64,000 nt of DNA. Origin: Hyposmocoma kahamanoa (Eukaryota; Arthropoda; Insecta; Lepidoptera; Cosmopterigidae). Within the stretch, counting starts at the first letter, position 1; each line of letters opens with the position of its first letter. Under the pieces are notes generated by a model. It was not told where the DNA came from. It saw nothing but the letters and a program-made list of their open reading frames with translations, and made no database searches. Shown in pieces: positions 1 through 12,100 of this stretch. Both the position numbers and the translations under genes were made by a program. The stretch is taken from NCBI RefSeq assembly GCF_003589595.1, contig NW_020653711.1:4544693-4608692 (forward strand), read 5' to 3'.

Positions 1-1250
1 TTAGGTTAGAACTGGTTAGAACCAACTGCAAAGTCCTACCTGGACAAACTATCCTTACTCTGATGAACCTGAGCCCGAAACCTATTTAAAGACTTCCAGA
101 TGTCTGTTTTAATTGTTTTTCGTCACGGTTAACGAGAGGTAATTGCTATAAAATATTCACAAAATATGTACGTAACTTAGAACATTAGCTATAGGTATGT
201 GCCGTAACAGAGATTCGAAACATGGACCTGTCAATTGAGAAGCAACCTTCCCCCTTTGGTTTACCACCGCTCGTGAAGACACACTATCAATGTTTTTTTA
301 AAATAAGTGAAAACTTACATCAGTAAATATCTAAATATAAATATAACTTTACAACTAAAATTTAAGAACCTATTCACGTCTAAAATGTAAATAAAGAATA
401 TAATTTAAACAACAATAAATAAAGGGCGTCTTATATGCGTTATATTAATAAAATATGTGTTTATCTAAGTATTTATGTTGTACATAATAATTGAATGTTA
501 TTTATATTGTTTTTTTATTACACAACTTTTGTTTGTTACGCTCGTAAAACGGTTATTATAATTATTGTGTCCTGAATAGAATTAGGTCTGTAGGAAAAAA
601 ATTCATTTAGAAATAATAGCAGTATCTTTTATTGCTTTCATTTTCACTTAATGCGTTTTCCTGTGCAACAAATGATTATATAAAGTTCATGATCGCAGAA
701 TACAGATAAATAAATTGCTTCACAAAAACGTTGAGGGATTAATAAAAGAAAATAAAATACAAAGTTAATGACGGCCATCTCATCGGTTTTATTTGCAATT
801 AAGAATGAAATTCACACCCTTGGTTATAATAAGGCGAGATCTGCAAAATGACAACTTTTCAGACGACGAATTTACTCGATAACTTTGTAAAATTAAATAT
901 ATAGATAATTTGTTTCATGTAATTCGTATTATTTTAATGACTTTCGTATGATAAAAGCACTCACGATATTATGTTCACATGTGGCTTTATTACACTATAC
1001 GACATTAACCAAGGTGAATGCATTTTTGGGGCAATTGCACCTCCAAATAACCTACATGAAATATATTACATTTTTATACCACTGCTCCCTATATAATCGG
1101 ATAATGGTATAAGAATCACAATATTGCAACTTGCAAGCATTTGCATTGCATTTTAGAAGGCGCAATTTCCCCATGGACTCATTCCCCAGATTTTTGACCC
1201 GATGCGATAGAAAATTATATTTTATTTTCTATTTAAATTATATTTTAACA
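1..1250. other. AT-rich sequence, no gene
   Basis: I see no coding potential, RNA gene or clear repeat boundary. Confidence 0.5.
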
Positions 1251-1456
1251 GCCTCTGTGGCTCAACAGTTACCATGCTGTTCTGCCATGCAGGGGTCCCG
1301 GGTTTGATTCCCGGTCGGGTGAAATATTTGCATGACTTACATTTATTTCTCTCGTGAGTTTGGGTGTAATTTGTGGTGTTCTATGTGTGTGTCCATGGCA
1401 CCGGCAAGACAGGGTTTCCCTAGTGCGGGGCTTTGCGAATGTGCGTTAAAAAAATT
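1251..1456 (+). repeat. tRNA-derived SINE, family S1
   Basis: The tRNA-like head GCCTCTGTGGCTCAACAGTT has an A-box-like start and a B box (GGTTTGATTCC). It is followed by a conserved body (atttatttctctcgtgag, tgtccatggcac) and an A-rich end. At least five other copies occur in the window, on both strands. Confidence 0.85.
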
Positions 1457-1553
1457 GTGTTAAATTAAATATTACTAAAGAAACATTCTTAATTATAAAT
1501 TTACCTAAAGTGAAAGTGTATGTGTAATAAAATATTTTTCTTTATAAGCGATT

Positions 1554-1557
<4 letters not shown>

Positions 1558-1600
<43 letters not shown>

Positions 1601-1605
1601 ACACA
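1558..1605. repeat. (AC)n microsatellite
   Basis: More than 20 AC units with one interruption (ATAC). Confidence 0.95.
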
Positions 1606-2394
1606 GCTGCAGACCAAAGGAAAACTGTAAACAATAACTACCTTTTATATATTATTATAACGCAATTGGCCTCTAACCTGCAGTACAGTCAGCGTCAAAA
1701 TACACAACGTTAAAATAAGATCCATATTTTGAGCAACTCTGTTATGGGATCACTATGTCAATATTAGTTCACTTCTATGGGTTTTCGCAATTAAATAATC
1801 ACGTATATTTTGTTTTCTCAAATAAACCAACGTTTCCGGCGTATTAAATGGCCCAAGTATATAAGATTGAGATTAAGTTTGAAAAACACATTAACGTAGG
1901 TTCGAAAAAAATAGTATCATTTTTAATTAGTTCAATGTAAAAAAAATATCTACACGTATATTATGAAGTAGAGTTAATTCCTCCATTATACTGAAATGTC
2001 TCAAATACATTATGTACATACATCAATTGCACGCATTAACACTTAATAATGGATAAATTTGCATTTAAGAATATTAATCACTAACATTTACTTTAACCCT
2101 ATTATAATTTTCTATCGGACCAAAAGTTAAGGAATGTGTCTACGGGGAAACATCGGCTTTTGAACACACATAACATTTTAGAAATCGGTTTATAAATGCG
2201 GAGTAATTGCGTAACATGCACAGAATTTTGACGTCAGTCAAAACTAGTGGAGTAATGTCACAAAAAAAATAATATCATCTTGATATTCAATAATTATGAC
2301 TGTGTGAATCTTTGCGACAGCGGTTCTGATAGTAAACGAGGCTTAAGGTACTTTATTGTTTTTTATCCATGCATGGGACTTACCAACCCATATA

Positions 2395-2530
2395 TTATCA
2401 GGGTGGTGGGCGCAGTGGCGGTGTCCCCCAGTTTTAGCGATTTAAAGCTCTGAGGGGCACTGCAACTGCTATGGACGCTCACCGGCAGGCGTACGACTTG
2501 TTCAACCCGTCACTTAGTATCGTAAAAAAA
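2395..2530 (-). repeat. S3 repeat, reverse partial
   Basis: Contains gatttaaagctctgaggggc and atggacgctcaccggcaggc, complementary to the left half of S3. Confidence 0.65.
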
Positions 2531-2862
2531 ATCAGACCTAAATCTAATAAGTGTATATTATTTTATTATTATTTTTTAATACAATTGCTCAAAACCGTGG
2601 AATTTTTCGTACTACAAATCGTGCCGAAAGTTGGAATTTTCGCACTAGTGCTTTTTACTTTTCCATTTTTTTTATTTACTGTTGTTTCAAGTCTTAAGCA
2701 TAGAACTAAAGAGGTTGTGTATTTATTTAATATTTATGTGCTTTGTGACTTAAGTCATTCGTCATTAAAACTTATATTTACTTACAAACATCTTATTCGT
2801 TTAAATTGCATAGGTGTTTTATAAAACAACTGATGAAAATATTCATATATACTTACAAAAAA

Positions 2863-2921
2863 TGAAAATATTTTGGTATTTTTAAATGTGGGTTACATTT
2901 AAAAATACCAAAATATTTTCA
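2863..2921. repeat. Perfect 27-bp inverted repeat with 5-base loop
   Basis: Arms 2863-2889 and 2895-2921 are exact complements, separated by gggtt. Confidence 0.97.
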
Positions 2922-2924
2922 TAA

Positions 2925-4905
2925 AGATTGCTGTTTGAGTATTAACAATGACCGGAGGTGAGTATTACGAGAGACCGCTGCGCGCCGCGCCACTAAAATA
3001 GTAATTTTAATGTGGCTGAATACTGGCAACAGTTGCCATTGTACTGTGAATTTTTATCAGACAAAGAAATAAAATGAGTTTTTTTTTAAATACTGTTTTA
3101 TTTTACTTTCAATGTACTTTTTTCGCAAATGTATTAAAAAACATCGTTTGATACACGTGCGAATTTGTCATTTTCACTTGTCTCGAGTCTCGACCCTCGC
3201 CTCTGCCTCGGGCCAAGAAACCTCGAGACTCGTGAATATTGACTAACTTTCCGCACTTGTATCAAAAATAACTATTTTCTAACTAACCAACGTTTCGTAA
3301 CCAACTTTTACAGGTCCCATTGTCAGAGCTGACTACAGTAGATGAGTTTACAAAAGAAATGTTTGAAAAAAATTAGATTAACTAGCTAACCTAACCTAAC
3401 AATTTTATAAGGAAAGGAAAAGTGACCAAGGAAGTGAAAAGGTGAAATTTCTCAGCCCTAATGAGGATAGAGCATCTTTGTATGAATCTAGAAGCTTTCA
3501 ACGTTGACAAAACAACTGTTGTAAGCTTTTCTGCCTCGATAGTGTCTAGGTAAAAAAACATTCCTAACCCTCTGAAGCTGTCCGGCAATTACGACTTCTA
3601 AGCATTATAAAAATCAATATTGAATTGTTTTTGTTCAAATTTACAAAATAAAAGTGATGTTGAACTTCTGTACTTGAAAGTTGAACTTATTCTATAGCAA
3701 TGATTATCTCATAGTAAGGTAATCATTGCTATGGAATGAATTAGTCTTGATTATGTTACAAGGAAATAAAAATCTCTCTTGCGAAGTAATTTACCAATGA
3801 TTATACACAACAAAAGACTGTTATAAGAATCCGCCATTACATTTTTCCCATTATTTATATTACTTCTCTCGTAAGTACCAATTATTCTATAAAGGGTGAT
3901 TTTTATGACAACGTGTGTGTCACACTGTTTAGACAAAATCTGTGCGCAAGCACAGATGTTGTCTAAATGGGGTAAATATTACACAAACATTTTAAGCCTA
4001 TCCAATGTCAAATTTTCTCACGATATTTTAGTAGCTTATGAACAGTCATGAAATAGCACTGTTTTCATACGTTTCTCACAAGTGGCATTGACGGCCATAA
4101 AGGCGACAAAATTCGACACAAATTTGTGCAACCAGCACGTAGAAAAGTTCGTAACATCTGCCAACTTGGTCTATCGCTCAATTGGTACGAGCACCCCAGT
4201 GTAGCAACAGAAGGAATCTTTCTTTGTGTTGTTCAACCTTTGTATCAATAGTAATAGCATTATTTTGTAAAATATTACATACTATGCAAGTTTCATTTCT
4301 TTTCATTGCATTAGAGAGTTTATAGACAGGATATAATGAACAAAAAAATTCTCCTGTGTTCAAAGTAATTTTTAATCAACCTATGTAATAAAGGTCTGTA
4401 AATAGCTATATAAATTATTAGCTATATTCATAAATAAAGGTAAAATTATAAGTATTTTAAAAAGACCGGTTTCTGAACGAGAGCTGACGTGTTTGTTGTT
4501 TTGCTATAGGTGTTCGTAGTAGCGGTAAGTCTAAGAGTTTTTTTTTTGTTTGATTGTAATGGATTACAGCAGTATTAAATGAAAGGGTTACTTTGAATTT
4601 TGACACCTATGTTCCTATTTATAAAAAAGAAATCTTTTAAATTAAAAACAAGGTTATTAACATCGATTAAGCCAGTTTCTTGGCCGATAGGTTCAAATTC
4701 AAGTCATTTCATTTTTGCAGCAAAATTTACCCCAGATTTGCGTAAGACAAATTCTTTTCTTCAGAGTCATTTTTAGCTTATGTAACTGATTATTTTTGTC
4801 TTACCTCGGTTACATTCATTAACTAAAGGTATGATGTATTGAAACATAATTTTGAAGTGATCTGTTTTTTGAACTATATATATATATATAATTTTGTTGA
4901 TTATC
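2925..4905. other. AT-rich sequence with diverged repeats
   Basis: No gene. It holds a diverged Penelope-repeat piece (3285-3340) and an imperfect hairpin at about 3697-3735 (tagcaatgattat / ataatcattgcta-like). Confidence 0.45.
4875..4891. repeat. (TA)n microsatellite
   Basis: Eight tandem TA units. Confidence 0.9.
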
Positions 4906-4909
4906 AGGT

Positions 4910-5150
4910 TTCACCATCACGATATTTAATTTTTTTTGTGAAATAACTCCACTAGTTTGTTACATTTACAAAGATCGAAAAATTAAAAAAAATCCGTGTC
5001 AGACGCTATGCCAACTAAGCCACGCAACAAACCCGCGGACCTTTCGAATTTCTCTATGTGTTTGTTGCAGATCTTTGTTTGGTTTTTAACGACATTTTTG
5101 TGCCACAAGGTCACAGGCTTTTTTTGCGCCATCTGTGAGATATAGTTCTT
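4910..5150 (-). repeat. tRNA-derived SINE, family S2
   Basis: Reverse copy: tail complement (gtgaaataactccactagtt), gacgctatgccaactaagcc, and gcgccatctgtgag at the far end. Confidence 0.65.
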
Positions 5151-6123
5151 CACCCAATTATGATCATTGTTTTGCTTTTTGTGTTACAAATACTATGTGC
5201 AATACTGCCCACTAATCACAAAACTACCACTAACTCGTAGTGGTATTTAGTGCAAATTATAGTAATGGGTAACAAAATACTTTTGATCCCTAAAACGAAT
5301 CCGAAATCTCTGAAATTTTGACATCCACGTTCGTGTAAACAGTAAAAATAATGTTTTTTTTTAACTTTGCTCCAAGTTGTCCCAATTTGTCTCAAGCAAA
5401 ATTTTCTCCGTATATGCAAAACATTTATTTTGGAAACATCACACCTGAATTTGCTACTTTCAGTCGTGACACAATCATAGTTAACACAATCATTAGGTAC
5501 TATTGACCTCGGTGGTGCAAAGTTTCAACTGTTGGCGTTGGCTGAGCAGGTCCCGAGTCCCTAAATTGGTACTGGTCTGGGTCTTTTGGGTCCTCAAAGT
5601 GAATTGCCTTGTTCTGGTACTCATAGTACAGGGATTTCCCAGGCAGTTGGCGTGGTTGTCTGGTACATTATAATTATGATGATAAAGTTGATCTCTTCTC
5701 AGTCTTTTGGCTGGTTTTAACTACAAATCAAATAAATGCAGTAGTATGTCCCTATGTTGAGAGTGTATTGGGATAAGAAACTATTTAGTCCTATTCTGTA
5801 TGCATGATTCTTTTAAATTTGACATGTATTTAAAGTTACAGCTTCCTGTGAGATGATGTAGGGGTTTTCTTTAAAATGTAATAATTTGAGCTTTGAAGAA
5901 GATGATGTAAGATAACACCTGTTGTGGAAAATACAACAGGGAAAACATATGCTTTTTGTTATTTAATCTTTCGCGATAGGCAGGTCATCTGATGTTGCAA
6001 ATGTCTATGGGCGACGATGACCACTTCCTATCAAGTGGCTCGTCTGCTCGTTTTGACTTTTTTTACATGACAAAAATTATTTAAATGAAATTAAAGTACA
6101 ACTTTTATTTAAAACAGAGGAGA
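5150..6123. other. 5' flank of CRAL-TRIO unit A
   Basis: No gene. A GC-richer patch at 5510-5660 may be old repeat sequence. No TATA box or initiator can be assigned with confidence. If aaaacag at 6111-6117 is a splice acceptor, the true promoter is further upstream. Confidence 0.4.
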
Positions 6124-9100
6124 ATGGAGACTTTACCAAAAAGTCCCGTTTTGAATTTCCGACCAGACACTTTGAACGCTGTCCGCAAGACTTTTGACTT
6201 AGACGGACCAGGAAGAATGAAAGAAGCTGTCGACATTCTGGATGAATGGGTAAAGAAACAGGAACATTTCGTGAAGAAAAACTTTTGTAAGTCATTATTA
6301 TATTTTGTCCTATATGCTCTGCATTTTTCTTTCTCTTTACTACGCTCTTATTTAGACTTCCTTTTAGAAGCCCTAGTCTTCGTTTTTAAAGCGACTTAAT
6401 TATGTATCTGTATCATGAAAGAATTATGTATCTTATTCTTGGCCTTACTGTTCTTCGCTTTCTCAGTAATAAATAATGTAATGTTTTAAGTCGGTCATCG
6501 GTTTTCAAGGTCTCGCTATCTCAGAGCTTCTGAGTTCGATCCCCGGCAGGGTCAATGTAGAAAAAATTGTTTCTATATTGTTTCAGCTCTAGGTGTTTAT
6601 GGTACCGTCGTTGTTCCCGATTTCTATAACACAAGTGCTTTAGTTACTTATATTGGGATCAGAGCAACATATATAATATTGTCTAATATTTATTACTTAT
6701 TTATTCAAATAGAGTTTGAAACCATTTATTTCCACACACATAATACAGAATAAGAAGAAACAAGATTTTAGAATATATATTTAAAAAGTCAAATGATTTG
6801 TGTATGGGAGACAGTCTCAGCATTCACTGAGCGACAGAAGTCACCCAACACTGGTTTTCAGCCTGCCCCCGACTTTAGTAAACATATATTTGTATTATGG
6901 CCCTGTTCCGTAAACTTAGAGGACTAAGGTAATCTATTACGGTATTAAACTATTCAAATAAAAAATACAAAAAGGAAAAAAAAAATAAACATCTCAAAAC
7001 CAACCATTGCATAATAATATAATCTGAATTATTAAAAATTAAAATTAATATTTTATTTGTACCAAACCGAACCAATAATTTTCTGTGTAATTGTACATCT
7101 GAATAACTGATTTTAAATTAGTGAATATGTCTATTGCCAAAAAAAAAACAAATCTGTTCTAGGGGTGCTTCTTTCTGTTTGGTCGACATTACCATTTTCA
7201 GTTGATGTTTTACTGTGTGTAAGGACTTTCTGTTACGTAATGGTGGTGGGAGATTATTACAAACCTTCGACGCGGCATATTTAAAACAGCCCCTGAACCC
7301 TACTATTTTGTGCTTAGGGATTACCAAAAGATTTGCAACTCTACTACGTCTTTCTTGAACGTCTTTAATCCCTATAAGTTTATTGAATAGGTATTTTGGT
7401 TTATTTTTTGTTATAATATTGTGTATTAAGCAGGTAAGATGTATCTGAGTCCTGGCATCCATTTTTAATATTTTTTTTTTTCATTGAGCTACGGAGTGAC
7501 ATGTGCTCTCCTAGGGATAAAGTAACAGAATCGAGCGCAGGCATTTTGGACGCGCTGGATAGCTTTTCGTGTTTACTTATATAAACGGGGACCATAGACT
7601 GTATCACAGTATGTAAATTGTGACAGTATCAAAGTTTCAACTAACAACTGTCTAACACCTTCTTATAAATACTACCGGGTCCCGTACAACAGTTTTAGTC
7701 GGTAAAACGCATTTTTTATTGTGGTATTGACATTATCCAGATAGCGTAGCTCCATTGTCAGGCCTAGGTATTTGCCGTTGGTACTCTTACAATGTCACTA
7801 TTGCCTATTGTAAGCTTCGGATTGTAGTTAATAATTTTTTTTTGTGTCTTTGTACCGACCTGTGATATTTCGGGATAAATTCCAATAAAAGACGCGGATA
7901 GCAACATAGACGTTTAATCGTTCACGGCAAAGTGACTAGCGCCATACATTTTGGTACTACCTACATTTAATTAAATACTACATTCCCTCCACCAATATTT
8001 ACCCAAATAATAATACTTACAATAATAATAAAAATTACTACTATATTAGTGACATTCAAAATCGTTTAATGAACCCTTGATCTAAGACTCAGGTCTTATA
8101 ATGTGGTGCTTTATTCCTGGTACTTCTCAATGGGAAACTCCTACGGTGATCATCTGCTGGAGCGTCTAGCACAACGTTCCCCGTTAAGCCATTTGCTGTC
8201 TCCACAATCTCCCTCGGACTACCTAATGGCACTTGTTCATCAGACGGTATCATACTATCTCCTCCCTCTTCCATTGGATGCCTTCGTGGCGAGGTGTTAG
8301 ATGAAGCGATGCTATCGAAAAATGTTTCTGGGGATATCTGTTGGGGATTCAATCCGACGGCCTCGTGCAAATCGCTGACAGGGCTATCTCCTTTCAAAGC
8401 GGAGGATGATCTGACATCAACGTACAAGTCGCTCACAGTAGGTATATTGCATTACATTTTCTCTGCCCTCCGTATTGATTACATTGTAAGATCTGTTTAG
8501 AGGTAACATTATTATTAACTGAGGAAGCAAACGGCAACGGAGCATGCTGCATGACTGTGTCTCCAACTAGAGAGACTCCAGCATCGGCGGCGTCGCGCCC
8601 TTCACGCGCAGCAAGTCGTGCCGAGAGCTTAACGACCGCCCCAGCAACAGTTGTGCTGGTGAGACACCAGTTGTACAATGAACTGAATTTCTGTAGTCAA
8701 ACAATAACTTACTTAATTTGATGTTAAAAGCTGATTGAGATGGATTTTGCGCAAGTATTGCCTTTATGCCTTTCTTTACAAACTTAACGCCATTTTCCGC
8801 CTGTCTATTCGAGTTAGGATGGTAAGGCGCAATAGTGACGTGCTTAATTCCGTTTGACGTGCAAAACTCCGAAAACTCCAGGCATTGTCCGTAACTAGAG
8901 TGCTTATAAGTCCAAATCTACTAAACATGTCTGTTTATTTAATTATTACGCTAACTGAGTCTGTGTCTGAGTCATTAAGTAACATTCTAACCACTTGGAA
9001 TGTGCGTCAATGGCGATTAGAGACTCAAAATGAGTGTCTAATTTCTCAATGAGAGTTGAGTATTCAACGGTATTCAGCGTCTTAGGAAACACCAAATCTC

Positions 9101-12100
9101 GTGCCACACGATAGGTTTCTTCCACGAATGAAGTGAGAAGTATAAAACGCCTCTTCGTGCCAGCTTTATCGGATGTATCCGTCAATTCATTTGCAAAACA
9201 CATCGCTTGGAAACGCTCCTTAAAACTACTCCACTCTTGTGCGTTGTGGTCGAATATGAGGTTGCCGCCGAAAACTATGTTACCGTTGTTCGTCATCGCG
9301 ATCACAATTTAATGTCACTTATTTTAATAATCACATGCGTGATATAGTTTCTCGTCGCCAATTGTGATATTTCGGGATAAATTCCAATAAAAGTCGCGGA
9401 TAGCAACATAGACGTTTAATCGTTCACGGCAAACTGACTAGCGCCATACATTTTGGTACTACCTACATTTACTTAAATACTACACGACCACTATATATTA
9501 GGACTTACTGACATTTAATGTAAGTGAGTTTTGGCGGGCCCATTTGTCGATGGAGTATTTAAAGGATGATTTAATTTGATTGATGGATGTTTTGATTTGG
9601 ATGGAGGATTTAAGTCTTCATTTATATGTTTGGTAGCTACCTCTGTATGATCCGGATGAAAAAATAAGTAAATTTGCGTGTTATCGGCGTACAGGTGCAT
9701 TTTACAGTGTTTCATCCGTTGCGGTAAGTCAGCTGTATAGAGTGCATAAAGAATTGGACTTATGATGGATCCCGGTGGCGTGGCTCTACTATTAGACTTC
9801 GATTCCAATTTCAATATTTCTCTCTGTTCCGACTCTACTTCAACATACTGTTCACGGCCCGTGAGAAATGAGCGCAATTATTCACAGCTTGAAATTGAAA
9901 CGCCGTAGTAACATAGCTTTTGTACAGCCAGTTCAAGGTTCATACAGTCGAAAGCTCTTGTATACTGCCCATCCCCTGTCCGAAGATTCCAGCATGTCAT
10001 CCGTGATATGTGCCAATGCGGTATCTGTACTATGTCCACTTCTAAAGCCTGACTGTATTTCAGGTAGAATATTCTCTCTTTTTACAAATTCCGTCAATTG
10101 AGGGCACACTATTCTTTCTAGTACTTTTGAGAGGACTGGCAAAATACTGATGGGTGTCAGATCTTTCCATTCTTCCACTTTTGCACTTTTAGGAATAGGT
10201 TTCGAAAACTGTACTTGTTATGAATTTATTAACAATATGTGTTATAACCGACAGTGTGACTGGTAGAGTTATTCGTATCATTTGTATGGAGATTGTATCC
10301 TGGCCTGTAGCATTTGTCTCGATGTTCATAATGACCCTTGCTATCTCCTCTTCAGTTGTAGGTAATATATTGAAGACCCTGTCGGAGTGTCGGTGTTGTC
10401 TATAAAACTCCACATTGTTTTTATCAGCATCTAAACTTGTTACAGAACTAAGAAAGAAGTCATTAATCCTGTTAGGTTCCAGTAGATGATGGGGAATATT
10501 CGGTGAGATGGAAGAGCCAGCAAGGGGAGAGATGTGTTTAATATGTTTCCACATAGCATTGAGATCGTTTTTATTATTATTTACTTAGAACGCGAAATAA
10601 GCAAACTTTTCTCTTTCTAAAACGTTGAAGGTTAATGTTTTTAGTTACCTATAATAGTTTTTGTGCTATTCAACTCTAGTCTTACGTGCTCAGTCGAGAG
10701 CCTGGTCCCTCAGAAACATCATTAGTTTCATGTCATCAGTCAGCCATGGTAGTGATTTTGTTTTAGTGCAAAAACGCCGCACCGGTGCGTGTAGTTCAAA
10801 TAGTGACAAAATAATATTGTTAAAAAGTTGAACTTTAACATTCACATCCTGTTCGTCGAATATACAGTTCCAGGGTAGGTAATTTAAATCAGCTACAAAC
10901 TTGTCGTGGTTTATTCTATGCAGAAGACGTTTGTAATAAACCTTTGGCATTTCTTTTTATTTATTTATGTTAGATTCTGCCACCACCAGGGCGTGATCAC
11001 TCAGAAGAGGGTTATGGTAAACAGAGACTCTTTTGCATACCTCAAGTGAATCAGTTGCGATCAAATCCAATAGAGTCGCTGAAGTATCTGTGATTCTCGT
11101 AGGCTCTTGCACTAATACATGAAATCCACGCTGACTAAAAAATGATGTAACCTCATGTGCCCTTGGCGTATTCTGTAGAAGATCGACATTGAAATCTGTG
11201 AGCAGAAAGATATGGTCGCAGTAACCAAATACGCTAATGGATTCGTTCAAAGCCTCTATTGCAGTATGTACCTCTATAGATTCTGGTCTATATGCTGTGC
11301 CAATAGCTATGCGTCCTCGGTCGGGTAAAGTAAGTTCTAACCACAGCTGTTGCTGAGTTGAATCCGGATATGTTTTGAATCTTGCTCGTAGTTTCTGTGA
11401 ACACAGAATCCTACTCCACCTCCTCTGTCCTTTCTCGGCCTGTACTTTAAATGTACTCTGGCACCACCGAAGCATGGCTTTCCTCTCCCTACCTCAACCA
11501 CGTCTCGTGCAGTACCAGATTATCCAATTGGTGACTGTCTACACTGTTCAATAATTCGTCACGACCGGTATTTAAAGAGCGTATATTTAACAATCCCAGT
11601 TTCAAACAGAATTTGCTTTTGTTAACCATTAGACATTATAATTTTATATAAGAATATTTTTAACAGATAGTTTACCGTTGTACATATTTTTGCTTTAAAT
11701 TGGTTCGGTTTCAATGCTTTCAGAATATAAGTAATATGATAACAATCAAAACGGATATCGCACATATTATGTATCTTTACTTGGCAATAAAAGTAATAAG
11801 ACTATATACTAGAGTCCCTATTTAACACCAAGATTAAATAGGGACGCTTGTAAATATGGTTAATGTCCATCAGGCTTAGCATTAACAAGGTGTATACCAA
11901 AAACCTTGACATAGTCAGAGTCCACTTGGAGACGGTGGCGGGCCTTTCCGTGCTCCTGTCGACCGAAAACTTTACCATCTCGTGTCCACACATACTTCCA
12001 CTGCAGTTGGTTGGCGAGTTCGCGCGCCTTGTAGAACAGCTGGTGGTTATGCTTAGTTAGGCGTTCGTTTATGTAGAATAGTTTAACGGCTCCAGACACC

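Larger units (their letters stand above)
7861..9484 (-). mobile_element. Short LTR retrotransposon, internally deleted, nested in the LINE
   Basis: Two near-identical 122-bp direct repeats (7861-7982 and 9363-9484) start TG and end CA on both strands. The bases CGACC occur immediately before the left copy (7856-7860) and after the right copy (9485-9489), a 5-bp target duplication. Internal reading runs on the minus strand: a Gag-like N-terminus (9305 down to about 9020), integrase-like segments (DAHSKWLE, about 8990; HVTIAPYHPNSN, about 8830) and a C-terminal tail to 8089. Protease, RT and RNase H are missing. A candidate primer-binding site lies directly inside the right LTR (minus strand TTGGCGACGAG at 9361-9351). 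Ty3/gypsy affinity is inferred from the integrase. Confidence 0.88.

Noticed and set aside
1..12. Two TTAGG-like units at the window start (and ggttaggttaggtta at about 48016, ctaacctaacctaac at about 3386)
   Set aside because: Only two or three units at each place, inside ordinary AT-rich DNA. Not a telomere.
1251..1330. Possible tRNA gene
   Set aside because: The fold is degenerate and the sequence continues into a conserved SINE body present in several copies, so it is a SINE head.
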